From contig JBNKVT010000051.1 of assembly GCA_050299335.1 (NCBI GenBank), positions 1 through 64,000 of the forward strand: a stretch of DNA of 64,000 nt. The letters run 5' to 3'. Below are positions 33,013 through 42,116 of this stretch, one piece after another (position 1 is the first letter of the stretch; the number at the start of each line of letters is the position of its first letter). The position numbers and the translations under genes were made by a program. The notes under the pieces are model-generated. The model saw only the letters and a program-made list of their open reading frames with translations, did not search any database and was not told where the DNA came from. Source of the DNA: JBNKVT01 sp050299335 (lineage in GTDB: Bacteria > Pseudomonadota > Alphaproteobacteria > Rhodobacterales > Rhodobacteraceae).

Positions 33013-34542
33013 TCAACCTGCGGCAGTTTCCTTCGGCTGATAGAGATCGGCATAGGTCTCGCGCAGGACGTTTTTTTGCACCTTGCTCATCGTGTTTCGC
33101 GGCAGTTCATCAACGAATGCGACGTGTTTGGGCTGCTTGTAGCGCGCCAAACGGTCGCTGAGCGCGGCAAGAATTCCCGCCTCTGTCAGTTTCGCACCGG
33201 GCTTCGGCACAACGACGGCCGTCACGCCTTCCCCGAAATCGGGATGGGGAACTCCGATGACCGCGCTTTCGAACACGCCCTCGATCTGGTCGATCTCCGT
33301 CTCGACCTCTTTGGGATAGATATTGTAACCGCCGGAAATCACGAGGTCCTTGCCGCGTCCGACGATATGCACATAGCCCCTGGCATCGATCATGCCGAGA
33401 TCGCCGGTGATGAAAAACCCGTCGCTGCGGAACTCCGCCGCGGTCTTTTCTGGCATACGCCAGTACCCCTTGAAGACATTCGGCCCCTTGACCTCAATCA
33501 TGCCGATTTCGCCATTGGCAATGGGTGTGCCGTCCGCGGGATCGGTGACGCGCGCCGAAACACCCGGCAAGGGAAAACCCACGGTGCCTGCGACACGCGC
33601 TCCGTCATAGGGGTTGGACGTGTTCATGTTGGTTTCGGTCATGCCATAGCGCTCGAGGATGCGGTGGCCGGTCCTGGCTTCGAATGCGCGGTGTGTTTCG
33701 GCAAGCAGAGGTGCCGAGCCGGAAATGAACAGGCGCATGTTGGCCGCCCGGTCGGGCGTGAGATCAGGGCTCTGGATCAGGCGAACGTAAAAGGTTGGAA
33801 CACCCATCAGCACCGTCGCTTTTGGCATCAGGCCAAGGACCCGATCAGGATCGAATTTCGGCAGGAGATACATGGATGCCCCGGACAACAGGATGACATT
33901 GGACGCCACGAAAAGGCCGTGAGTGTGAAAGATCGGCAGGGCGTGGATCAGACGGTCGGCGCTGGTGAAACGCCAAGCGTCGCGCAAGGTTGCAGCGTTG
34001 GAAAGCAGGTTGTCGTGGGACAGCATGGCGCCCTTCGAGCGGCCCGTCGTGCCTGATGTATAAAGGATTGCGGCGAGGTCGTCCGCATCGCGCGCGACAT
34101 CGTCGAACAGCGTGCCTTCTACCGCCGCCAGTGCCGTCAGACTGCCGCCACCATTTTCATCCAGCGTTTCCACGCGGGCGCGCTTGGCGGTGGCAATCGG
34201 TTCGAGACCGTCCCTGGCCTTCGGGCCGCACACCACCAGACGGGGCTCCGCATCGTTGATGAAATAGTCGAACTCCGCCAGGGTATATGCGGTGTTCAAT
34301 GGCAGATAGATCGCGCCGGCACGGATGCAGCCGAGATAGAGCATAAGCGCCTCGGGACTTTTTTCCACTTGCACGGCCACCCGGTCGCCGGGTTGGACGC
34401 CCAGTTTCACCAGTGCCGCGGCAAACTGCGCCGACTGGCCCAGCATGTCGCCATAGGTCCAGACCCGCCCGGCAACCGTTTCGATAAAGGGGGCATCCGG
34501 TCGCAGCCCCGCGCGGATTGCTGCAAATAGATGGTTGGTCAT
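33013..34542 (-). CDS. matB: Malonyl-CoA synthetase (MatB-like AMP-forming acyl-CoA ligase)
   Basis: A 509-residue ANL-superfamily ligase activating a short dicarboxylate, most likely malonate, to its CoA ester with ATP. The P-loop LYTSGTTGRSKGAMLSHDNL is near residues 160-180, RYGMTETNM and ITGDLGMIDARGYVHIVGR follow, and the C-terminal catalytic Lys is in NTMSKVQKNVLRE. The N-terminus (NHLFAAIRAG) and length match MatB better than other acyl-CoA ligases. It is convergent with the CoA-transferase gene (41 bases). No malonyl-CoA decarboxylase (MatA) is next to it. Confidence 0.82.
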   Translation of the reverse strand: MTNHLFAAIRAGLRPDAPFIETVAGRVWTYGDMLGQSAQFAAALVKLGVQPGDRVAVQVEKSPEALMLYLGCIRAGAIYLPLNTAYTLAEFDYFINDAEPRLVVCGPKARDGLEPIATAKRARVETLDENGGGSLTALAAVEGTLFDDVARDADDLAAILYTSGTTGRSKGAMLSHDNLLSNAATLRDAWRFTSADRLIHALPIFHTHGLFVASNVILLSGASMYLLPKFDPDRVLGLMPKATVLMGVPTFYVRLIQSPDLTPDRAANMRLFISGSAPLLAETHRAFEARTGHRILERYGMTETNMNTSNPYDGARVAGTVGFPLPGVSARVTDPADGTPIANGEIGMIEVKGPNVFKGYWRMPEKTAAEFRSDGFFITGDLGMIDARGYVHIVGRGKDLVISGGYNIYPKEVETEIDQIEGVFESAVIGVPHPDFGEGVTAVVVPKPGAKLTEAGILAALSDRLARYKQPKHVAFVDELPRNTMSKVQKNVLRETYADLYQPKETAAG

Positions 34543-34833
34543 GCGGCATGCTCCTTCTTGGTCACTTCTCCCTGCCCTTTCCGCCTCGCGTCACCCGAAC
34601 CCGACGGCACTTGGTCCGGAAGCTGGCGTTCCGCAAGATGTGGTCACCCTCTCCACTTCTTTTCCGGTATCGGGCGGTATCGGGGGTCTTATCGGACAAA
34701 ACCACGGACTTGATGTGGAACGCCAGCGGGAATGCCCCCGCCCAGGTCTCGGATTGATGGCGTCCGTCACGCAGGAGACCATGACAACGGGGCGGGGCCG
34801 TTCGTTGTCGAGGTCCGGCAGGATCGCGTCATC

Positions 34834-35043
34834 TTATTGTTCAAGGATCGGATGCCACTGCTCAAATTCCTGGAAAGTTTCAAGAAAATCAGGTGGCGCC
34901 AGGTCGTCAAAATGGAAGAAACAAGTTCCGTCACTTCGCACCGGCAGCCATTCATCGGAATGGCCACCGAGCGTCTGGCAACTCACGCTATCGCGAATTG
35001 GACAAAAACGGGTGCGGCGCACCAGGTTTTTTCTTTCCGACAC
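34834..35043 (-). CDS. Small ORF of unknown function, 69 residues
   Basis: The frame begins MSERKNLVRRTRF and ends FEQWHPILEQ. Its composition (DEWLPVRSDGTCFFHFDDLAPPDF) looks more protein-like than the other frames here. The frame continues open for about 35 codons beyond the TAA, so this could also be a longer gene broken by a nonsense change. No family is recognised. Confidence 0.3.
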   Translation of the reverse strand: MSERKNLVRRTRFCPIRDSVSCQTLGGHSDEWLPVRSDGTCFFHFDDLAPPDFLETFQEFEQWHPILEQ

Positions 35044-35171
35044 AGAGACATGCGAGAAGGATTGTTCCAGAACATGGGCGCGCCAACAGAATCGCTTTGC
35101 GGATATAGGTCTCGAAAAGCAGGACTGAAAACACCATCCAATGTAACAGAACCTTTATTAACAACCCAAGG

Positions 35172-35200
35172 TTGACATTTTTATGAACCTGTATTGTTAT
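35172..35200 (+). promoter_or_regulatory. Sigma-70-type promoter upstream of the phytase-like gene
   Basis: TTGACA, a 17-base spacer and TGTTAT. The predicted transcript would have a leader of about 125 bases before the GTG start at 35334. Confidence 0.5.
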
Positions 35201-35333
35201 GGCCTTGGCTCCAAGGGCTAATTCAGTCCCGCAGGCCCGATTGGGCAGATGTCCGTAAGGATATCAGCGAAGTGCCAACCAAGGAGTATCGCGGGACCAA
35301 AAATCGTTCGTCATCATTTTAGGAGGTCCCGTC

Positions 35334-37478
35334 GTGATCAGGATCAGTCTGTGTGCAGTGGTCGGTTTCTCAGTTGTCGCAACCCCGTCTGTGGCAGATA
35401 AGGCGTTCAACCGCATTGCGGGATTTGCCACGCCACTCAACATGGCCGAAGGCGAGGATCGCAGTCGTGAAACCTCCGCCGAGATCATCGCGGCGACCGA
35501 AGACGGAATGACCGTCATCTATACCGACAGCCCCCTCAAGGCGGCGGGACTGATCGATATCTCCGATCCACGGCACCCAATTCCCCTGGGCAATATCGCG
35601 CTGGAGGGCGAACCGACCTCGGTCGCCGTGCGCGGAGAAATCGCCTTTATCGGGGTGAACACCTCACCGAGCTTTACCGAGCCCTCGGGCTTTTTGATGG
35701 CGTTCGATATCGGCACCCGGCAGGAGCTGGGCCGCTGCGATCTCGGCGGGCAGCCTGACAGCGTGGCGGTCGCGCCGGATGGCGGCTTCGTGGCCGTGGC
35801 CATCGAGAACGAGCGTGACGAGGATTTCGGCGACGGGCGCACCGGGCAGATGCCGGCGGGCTGGGTATCGCTGGTGGCGCTGGATGGAAACGGCCTCGAT
35901 TGCCCCGGGCTGATCCGGGCCGACGTGACCGGGCTGGCCGAGGTTTCGCCCGAGGATCCCGAACCGGAATATGTCTCGATCAATGCGCTCGGCCAGACCG
36001 TCGTGACCCTTCAGGAGAACAACCATATCGTCATCCTCGACCGCGACGGTACCGTTCTGACCCATTTCTCGGCCGGTGCGGTGGATCTGGAGGAGATCGA
36101 TATCTCCGAAGAGGACGGGGCGCTGGATTTCACCGGGACATTGAAGGGACAGCTGCGTGAGCCGGATTCCGTGGCCTGGATCGACACGCGGCATTTCGCC
36201 ATCGCCAACGAAGGCGATATGGATGGCGGCTCGCGGGGCTGGACGATCTTCAACACGGAAGGCGAGGTTGTCTATGAAAGCGGGGCCTCGTTCGAACACG
36301 CGCTGATCCGGGTCGGCCACTATCCGGAGAGCCGATCCGAGAACAAGGGCGTCGAGCCTGAAGCCATTGCCGTCGCCCGGTTCGGGGAGACGCCTTATGT
36401 CCTTGTCGGCTCGGAACGGGGTTCGGCGATCGGGGTCTATGACATATCCGATCTGCAACACCCGGTCCTGACCCAGATCCTGCCCTCGGGGATCGCGCCG
36501 GAAAGCTATGTCGCGCTGCCCGAGCGCAACCTTCTGGTCTCGGCCAACGAGGCCGATTTGGGGGCCGAGGGCGGAGCGCGGGCGCATGTGATGGTCTATG
36601 AATTCACCGAAGCGGCACCCGCCTATCCGATGCTGACCTCGGAAGGCACGGAAGATCTGATTGGCTGGGGCGCGATTTCGGGCCTGGTGGCCGGCGAAGG
36701 GACGGAAGTCTTTGCCGTCAGCGACGGCTACTACAACCTGCAGCCGCGTATCTACACCATCGATGCCAGCACGACACCGGCGAGGATTACCCGCGCGGTG
36801 CTAGTGACACGGGACGGATCGGCGGCGGAAGGGCTTGATCTGGAAGGGATCGCTCGGGATGAGACCTACGGGTTCTGGCTGGTCTCGGATGGCGACGGCG
36901 CTGGCGGGATCGTGCATGTGAATGCCGATGGCGAGATCGACAGCGAGTTGGACCTGCCGCCGCTGTTGAAGGATGTGCAGAAGGTCTCGGGCTTTCAGGG
37001 CGTGACAGTGGCCGGCGACCGGTTGCTGGTCGCTTCGCAACGCGGCTGGAGCGACGATCCCGAGGGTCATGTCAAGCTGATCGCCTATGATCTGGCCAAT
37101 GGCGACTGGGGGGCGGTTCTTTACCCCACTGACACGCCGAAGGACGGCTGGATCGGGATTTCTGAACTGTCGGTGCATGGCGACGATCTCTATGTGATGG
37201 AAACCGACAACCGCATTGGCGAGGATGCCGCGACCAAGCGCATCTACCGGGTGTCGCTAGGCGACTTGCAGCCCGCGCCACTGGACGAAGACCTGCCGGT
37301 CGTCGACAAGGAACTGGTTCATGACCTGATGCCGGATCTCCTGCAGCTGAGCGGCTATGTCCCGGACAAGGTCGAGGGCATGGCTGTGACCGGCGACGGG
37401 TCGGTCTGGGTGGTCACCGACAATGGCGGTGTCGATGACAGCTCCGGCGAGACGCTGTTCTTCCGGGTCGAGCCGTAA
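35334..37478 (+). CDS. Secreted esterase-like/phytase-like domain protein
   Basis: A 714-residue exported protein with a short signal peptide (ISLCAVVGFSVVATPSVA). The N-terminal ~400 residues form a beta-propeller-like region (TDSPLKAAGLIDISDPRHP ... VYDISDLQHPVLTQ) of the kind seen in choice-of-anchor I proteins; the C-terminal ~300 match the esterase-like activity of phytase family (ISGLVAGEGTEVFAVSDGYYN, LEGIARDETYGFWLVSDG, KVEGMAVTGDGSVWVVTDN). The GTG start has AGGAGG seven bases upstream. The next gene is a PstS-like binding protein, hinting at extracytoplasmic phosphate ester scavenging, but no phosphatase activity can be read from sequence. Confidence 0.82.
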   Translation: MIRISLCAVVGFSVVATPSVADKAFNRIAGFATPLNMAEGEDRSRETSAEIIAATEDGMTVIYTDSPLKAAGLIDISDPRHPIPLGNIALEGEPTSVAVRGEIAFIGVNTSPSFTEPSGFLMAFDIGTRQELGRCDLGGQPDSVAVAPDGGFVAVAIENERDEDFGDGRTGQMPAGWVSLVALDGNGLDCPGLIRADVTGLAEVSPEDPEPEYVSINALGQTVVTLQENNHIVILDRDGTVLTHFSAGAVDLEEIDISEEDGALDFTGTLKGQLREPDSVAWIDTRHFAIANEGDMDGGSRGWTIFNTEGEVVYESGASFEHALIRVGHYPESRSENKGVEPEAIAVARFGETPYVLVGSERGSAIGVYDISDLQHPVLTQILPSGIAPESYVALPERNLLVSANEADLGAEGGARAHVMVYEFTEAAPAYPMLTSEGTEDLIGWGAISGLVAGEGTEVFAVSDGYYNLQPRIYTIDASTTPARITRAVLVTRDGSAAEGLDLEGIARDETYGFWLVSDGDGAGGIVHVNADGEIDSELDLPPLLKDVQKVSGFQGVTVAGDRLLVASQRGWSDDPEGHVKLIAYDLANGDWGAVLYPTDTPKDGWIGISELSVHGDDLYVMETDNRIGEDAATKRIYRVSLGDLQPAPLDEDLPVVDKELVHDLMPDLLQLSGYVPDKVEGMAVTGDGSVWVVTDNGGVDDSSGETLFFRVEP

Positions 37479-37916
37479 GGCGTGCAACCCGATCGTGGGT
37501 CCCGGGTCTGAACTCTTTGGAGACGCGGTACCGAGAAGCTCGGGCGTGTCGCGTGGATGCCAATGAACGCGACACGCCCCAAGGGCTGACCCAGTCCCTG
37601 GAGACTGCTGATCGGATTGGTGTCGCCTGACCTTCTGGTCGGACAACAGGTCGAGCATATCAGAAAGTCATTGCGCATCGGCACATCATCGAGCGGCCAG
37701 ATTTTGCCAAGTATCGTTCCGGCATCCCTCATATATCGACATTCATTCCAAACATTTACCCTGATATTGCGCAATTTTTAACTAAATTAAGGAATATTTA
37801 ACGTTTCGTTAATTATTCCAAATCAAGAAAATGGGTGGGCTGAATGTCTGGTATTTTTGCGTGTGTTCCCCGGATTTGCGTGTCGTTAAATCGTCATCTC
37901 TGGATTGGAAACAAAA
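37479..37916. other. Intergenic region upstream of the PstS-OmpA gene
   Basis: About 440 bases. The stretch 37740-37830 is very AT-rich and contains several TTAA words, including the CtrA-like site at 37798-37812. No gene is seen. Confidence 0.6.
37798..37812. promoter_or_regulatory. CtrA-like site TTAA-N7-TTAA
   Basis: TTAACG-TTT-CGTTAA matches the full CtrA binding consensus TTAA-N7-TTAA and is a perfect inverted repeat of 6 bp. It lies about 105 bases before the PstS-OmpA start codon, and a related TTAA-N5-TTAA lies about 20 bases further upstream. Confidence 0.5.
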
Positions 37917-39362
37917 ATGACCCCACTCATACCCACTTGGCTGCGCTTGACGCTCCCGGTTGCCGCGCTGAGTTTTGCCGTGGCAATGCCCGTTTTCGCG
38001 CAGGACACCCCTTCGCAAGATGACGCGGACGTCAAGTTCGCCGGGTCCGACACCGTCGGCCTCGGGTTGATGCCGCTGATCATGGAAGGCTATGCCGAAT
38101 ACAAGAACGCGCTGGACGACAAGATACCCACCAACAGCGAAATCGAGGCCTATCACAATTTCATCGCCGATAATGGCGCGGGCGAAAAGATCGGCTCGTT
38201 CCTGGTCGTCTCGACCGGGTCCGGAGACGCCTTCGACGCGCTGGCCGACAAATCCGCCCATCTCGGCATGACCTCGCGCCGCATCAAGGACGAAGAACAG
38301 ACGCTGATGCTCGAGGCCGGCGCCGGGCCGATGACCACGCCTCAGAACGAGCGGGTGATCGCGGTCGACAGTCTCGCCGTCATCGTCAACCCGGCTAATC
38401 CGGTCGAGACGATCAGTCTGCGCGATCTGGTGAAGATCTATGAAGGCGAGATTACCAACTGGGCCGAGCTCGGCGGCAATGACGCCCCGATCACGGTTCT
38501 GTCGCGCGATGACGGTTCCTCGACCCGCGGCGTCTTCGAAGCCGGGATCAACTCGGGCGAAGATCTTGATATTGCCGAACGGGTAACCTTCCCCGGCGGC
38601 GACAACCCCGAAATGAGCGCCGCCGTCGCCGCGGATCCCAACGCTATCGGCTATGTCGGATTCGCCTATAAGGGCGCCAACCGGGCGCTGAACCTGACCA
38701 ATGAATGCGGGATCACCGCGCGGGCGACGCCCTTCAGTGTCAAGACCGAGGAATATCCCCTCGGCCGTCGGCTCTATCTCTACAGTCGCGCGGACAATCT
38801 GCCCGCCGAGGCGGAGGATTTCCTGCAATATGTCATGTCGGAAAACGCCGATGCGGTGATCGCCAGTTCCGGCTTCGTCGATCTCGGCATCGACCGGATC
38901 AAGCAGGCCGAGGTAAATGGCCGTCTCGCCCAGGTAATCAATGCCCGCGCCGACGGACCGGAGGCCACGACCAAGCAGGACCTCCTGGTCGAAATGCTGA
39001 AATGGGACCGGCTGTCGACGACCGTGCGTTTCGAAACCGGCTCGACCGCCCTTGGCGAAAAGGCACGGAACGACATCCGCCGGCTGATCGACTATCTGCA
39101 GGACCTGCCCCAGGGCAGCCAGGTCGCGGTTGTCGGCTTCACCGACGATGAGGGCGACTTTGGCAACAACCTGTCTTTGTCACGCAGTCGGGCCACCTCG
39201 GTGCTGAACGAGATCGAGGCGCTCGGGGCCGACCGGCTGAGCAATGTTGCGTTCGAGACCAAGGGTTTCAGCGAACTGGCTCCGACCGCCTGCAATACCG
39301 ACATCAACGGCCGGTCGATCAACCGCCGGGTCGAGATCTGGGTGAACGTGCCGCGAACCTGA
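37917..39362 (+). CDS. PstS-like phosphate-binding domain fused to OmpA peptidoglycan-binding domain
   Basis: A 481-residue exported protein. The signal peptide ends at VFAQ. Residues about 35-345 are a PstS-like type II periplasmic binding domain (VKFAGSDTVGLGLMP, GAGEKIGSFLVVSTGSGDAF, LAVIVNPANPVETISLRDL, DDGSSTRGVFEAG). Residues about 360-480 are an OmpA-like domain (TTVRFETGSTALGEKARNDIRRL ... NLSLSRSRATSVLNEI ... NGRSINRRVEIWV). The fusion would hold the binding domain on peptidoglycan. The ATG at 37917 is preferred over a TTG four codons earlier. No PstCAB permease is adjacent, so it may be a sensor or scavenger. Confidence 0.9.
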   Translation: MTPLIPTWLRLTLPVAALSFAVAMPVFAQDTPSQDDADVKFAGSDTVGLGLMPLIMEGYAEYKNALDDKIPTNSEIEAYHNFIADNGAGEKIGSFLVVSTGSGDAFDALADKSAHLGMTSRRIKDEEQTLMLEAGAGPMTTPQNERVIAVDSLAVIVNPANPVETISLRDLVKIYEGEITNWAELGGNDAPITVLSRDDGSSTRGVFEAGINSGEDLDIAERVTFPGGDNPEMSAAVAADPNAIGYVGFAYKGANRALNLTNECGITARATPFSVKTEEYPLGRRLYLYSRADNLPAEAEDFLQYVMSENADAVIASSGFVDLGIDRIKQAEVNGRLAQVINARADGPEATTKQDLLVEMLKWDRLSTTVRFETGSTALGEKARNDIRRLIDYLQDLPQGSQVAVVGFTDDEGDFGNNLSLSRSRATSVLNEIEALGADRLSNVAFETKGFSELAPTACNTDINGRSINRRVEIWVNVPRT

Positions 39363-39700
39363 ACCCGACGCGCCTCCCGGCCCGGTCGGCTGACCGCCGG
39401 CCGGGCCGGAAGCGTTATCCCTGAAACCCGCGTCACGGCGCGGGGATCACGCAGGGCTCCGGACCAACCGGAGCCCTTTCGCCATCCCTCGCGCCAATTT
39501 CCAAGACCATTTGCCCTTACGCGCGGCGATCCCCCTGATCTCGCATGTACCCCTGCAAGGTTCCCGGCGCCCGGGAGGAAGGGCCGGTGGCGCGACGTCT
39601 CGGGAGGTGTATTGCCCGACTGCCGGCATCGCTGACGCCGCTGTTGACCTGCATCCGTGGATGGAGGATGAAAGGGCAAGCATCCGACGAGGGGGATACG
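39363..39700. other. Intergenic region between PstS-OmpA and GH9 genes
   Basis: It contains a 9-bp GC hairpin at 39377-39409 and a terminator-like hairpin at 39454-39479. The remainder shows a start-proximal GGGGG before the GH9 ATG and no further gene. Confidence 0.6.
39454..39479 (+). terminator. Terminator after the PstS-OmpA gene
   Basis: GGGCTCCGG-ACCAA-CCGGAGCCC followed by TTT. It is a perfect 9-bp stem with a short T-tract. Confidence 0.65.
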
Positions 39701-41959
39701 ATGTCGTTTAAACGACCGCGTTGCGTTCTGGCCGTTGTATTGGCCCTTGCCCTAGCTCCTCTGGCAGGTTCAGCCGAGGAACAACTTCAGAACGGCGATT
39801 TCGCCTCCGGCACCGAGGGATGGTGGGCCACGGGGAACCTGGTATTGGGAGCCTCGGGCAACGGCGCCTGTGCCGAGGTGCCGGGCGGGACAGCCAATCC
39901 CTGGGACGCGATTGTCGGCCAGGACAATGTGCCGCTCGTCGCCGGAGAGAGCTACAATTTCCGCTTCTCCGCCTCGGGCACCCCTCAGGGCCCGGTCCGG
40001 GCACTGGTGCAGATGCCGGTCGATCCCTGGGACAGCTATGTCGTGCTGACCCCCACCGCCACCGACGCGCCAGGCATCTATGAGGCGGGCTTCGTCTCGC
40101 CCGTCGGCCTGGAGGACGCCCAGGTGGTGTTCCAGGTCGGCGGCAGTTCCGAGCCCTGGACCTTTTGCCTGATCTCGGCCTCGCTCAATGGCGGTGCGCC
40201 CATTCAGGCCTACGCACCCGAGACCGGGCCAAGGCTTCGGGTCAATCAGGTCGGCTACCTGCCGGACGGGCCGAAGAACGCCACCCTGGTGACAGAGGCG
40301 ACGGCCCCGGTCTCCTGGCAGGTGCGCGCGCCGGACGGGCGCTTCGTGGCCTCGGGGCGGTCGACACCGCGCGGGGTGGATGACAGCTCGGGGCTGAACG
40401 TGCATGTGATCAGTTTCTCTGCCGTCGAGGGCGAAGGCGAAGGCTATGTGCTGATGGCCGATGGCGAGACGAGCTACCCCTTTGACATCCTGTCGGGACT
40501 TTACGAACCGCTCCGGGTGGACGCCTTGCGGTATTTCTACCCGGTCCGCTCCGGCATCGAGATCAGCGGCGAGATCGCCGGCGAGGCCTATGCACGGCCC
40601 GCGGGGCATCTGAATGTCAGGCCGAATACCGGCGATATCGGCGTCGGCTGCCAGCCGCCGGACGTGTCCGAGGCAGTCTATGGCGAGCCTTGGACCTGCG
40701 ACTACGCGCTGACGGTCACGGGCGGCTGGTACGATGCCGGGGATCACGGGAAATATGTGGTCAATGGCGGGATTTCGGTGGCGCAGCTTCTGTCGGCCTA
40801 TGAACGGTTTCTGACCCGTGGCGACGAGGCGCTTCTCGGCGACGACACGCTGCCGATCCCCGAGGTCGGCAATGGCGTGCCGGACGTGCTCGACGAAGCG
40901 CGGTGGGAGCTGGAATGGATGCTGAAGATGGTGGTCCCGGACGGCGCGCCGCTGGCGGGGCTGGTGCACCACAAGATCCACGACAATGAATGGACCGGCC
41001 TGCCGCTGATGCCGCATCTCGACGACAAGACCCGCGAGCTGCACCGGCCCTCGACGGCGGCGGCCCTCAATCTGGCAGCTGCCGGGGCGCAGGGGGCCCG
41101 GCTGTGGGCGCCATATGATGGTGAATTCGCCGACCGGCTGCTGGAACAGGCGATGGCCTCTTACGAGGCGGCCAAGGCGACGCCGGACCTTTTTGCCACA
41201 CCAGAAGACGGCGCGTCCGGCGGCGGGCCTTATGACGATACCGACCTGACGGACGAGTTCTACTGGGCGGCGGCGGAACTGTATCTGACCACCGGGGCAG
41301 AGGTCTATCTCGACGATCTGAAGGCGTCGGAATACTGGACCGGAGATGTGTTCCGCCCGGCCGGTTTCGACTGGAAATTCACCGCTACCCTGGCCCGGAT
41401 GAACCTCGCCACGGTCCCGAGCGATTTGCCCGGGGCGGAGGTCGAAGCGATGCGTCAGAGCATCGTCGGTGCCGCCGACGCCTATCTCGCCGCGCAAGAC
41501 ACCCAGGCCTTCGGGCAAATCTATGTGCCGGAAAGCGGGCTCTATGATTGGGGGTCGAACCATCTGCACCTGCAGAACGCGCTGGTGCTGGCGACGGCCT
41601 ATGAGCTGACCGGTCAGGGAAAATACCGGCGCGGGGCACTGGAAGCGATGGACTATATCTTTGGCCGCAATGCGCTCAATCTCAGCTACGTGACGGGCTA
41701 TGGCACGGAGGATGCGAAGAACCAGCATTCGCGCTGGTTCGCCGCCCAGCTGAACCCCGACCTGCCGCATCCGCCGAAAGGCGCCCTGGCGGGAGGGCCT
41801 AATTCGTCGATCCAGGACCCGGTGGCGCAACGGCTCTTGAAGGGTTGCGCGCCGCAATTCTGCTATGTCGACGATATCGAAAGCTGGTCGACAAACGAGA
41901 TCACCATCAACTGGAACGCCGCGCTGGCGCAAATTGCAAGCTGGCTGGCGGATCAGTAG
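39701..41959 (+). CDS. Glycoside hydrolase family 9 endoglucanase with N-terminal CBM and Ig-like domain
   Basis: A 752-residue secreted enzyme cutting beta-1,4-glucan chains. A signal peptide (VLAVVLALALAPLAGSAEE) is followed by a CBM4/9-like module (LQNGDFASGTEGWWATG), a CelD-type Ig-like domain (RVNQVGYLPDGPKNATLV), and the GH9 catalytic domain with GGWYDAGDHGKYVVNGG (nucleophile Asp pair) and the C-terminal catalytic Glu in STNEITINWN. The start at 39701 was chosen for the signal peptide; the frame is open for 52 codons upstream. It could serve cellulose degradation or, in a non-cellulolytic host, processing of its own cellulose-like polymer. Confidence 0.92.
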   Translation: MSFKRPRCVLAVVLALALAPLAGSAEEQLQNGDFASGTEGWWATGNLVLGASGNGACAEVPGGTANPWDAIVGQDNVPLVAGESYNFRFSASGTPQGPVRALVQMPVDPWDSYVVLTPTATDAPGIYEAGFVSPVGLEDAQVVFQVGGSSEPWTFCLISASLNGGAPIQAYAPETGPRLRVNQVGYLPDGPKNATLVTEATAPVSWQVRAPDGRFVASGRSTPRGVDDSSGLNVHVISFSAVEGEGEGYVLMADGETSYPFDILSGLYEPLRVDALRYFYPVRSGIEISGEIAGEAYARPAGHLNVRPNTGDIGVGCQPPDVSEAVYGEPWTCDYALTVTGGWYDAGDHGKYVVNGGISVAQLLSAYERFLTRGDEALLGDDTLPIPEVGNGVPDVLDEARWELEWMLKMVVPDGAPLAGLVHHKIHDNEWTGLPLMPHLDDKTRELHRPSTAAALNLAAAGAQGARLWAPYDGEFADRLLEQAMASYEAAKATPDLFATPEDGASGGGPYDDTDLTDEFYWAAAELYLTTGAEVYLDDLKASEYWTGDVFRPAGFDWKFTATLARMNLATVPSDLPGAEVEAMRQSIVGAADAYLAAQDTQAFGQIYVPESGLYDWGSNHLHLQNALVLATAYELTGQGKYRRGALEAMDYIFGRNALNLSYVTGYGTEDAKNQHSRWFAAQLNPDLPHPPKGALAGGPNSSIQDPVAQRLLKGCAPQFCYVDDIESWSTNEITINWNAALAQIASWLADQ

Positions 41960-42116
41960 CCAGGGCGCAAGCGCGCGGAGATCGGCCAGCCCCCTTCCGT
42001 CCTCGCGACCTGAGGGGGGCGCTTTTGGCTGGGGCGGTGCCTGGAGCGCCGGTTTCGGAAACTGGGGGGCATGGGCATCCTTCATGCCAGCATTCCCGAC
42101 GCCGGGAGGGTTCAGA

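Larger units (their letters stand above)
34543..35333. other. Long intergenic region with degraded sequence and a promoter
   Basis: Nearly 800 bases between matB and the phytase-like gene. It holds an 11-bp inverted repeat (GCTGGCGTTCC at 34622-34632, GGAACGCCAGC at 34717-34727), a possible small ORF (34834-35043, minus), and a good sigma-70-type promoter at 35172-35200. The overall look is of decayed accessory DNA at the end of the metabolic block. Confidence 0.5.

Noticed and set aside
39770..42085. 771-codon minus-strand frame opposite the GH9 gene
   Set aside because: The plus strand contains clear GH9 catalytic motifs and a signal peptide; the minus frame has none.
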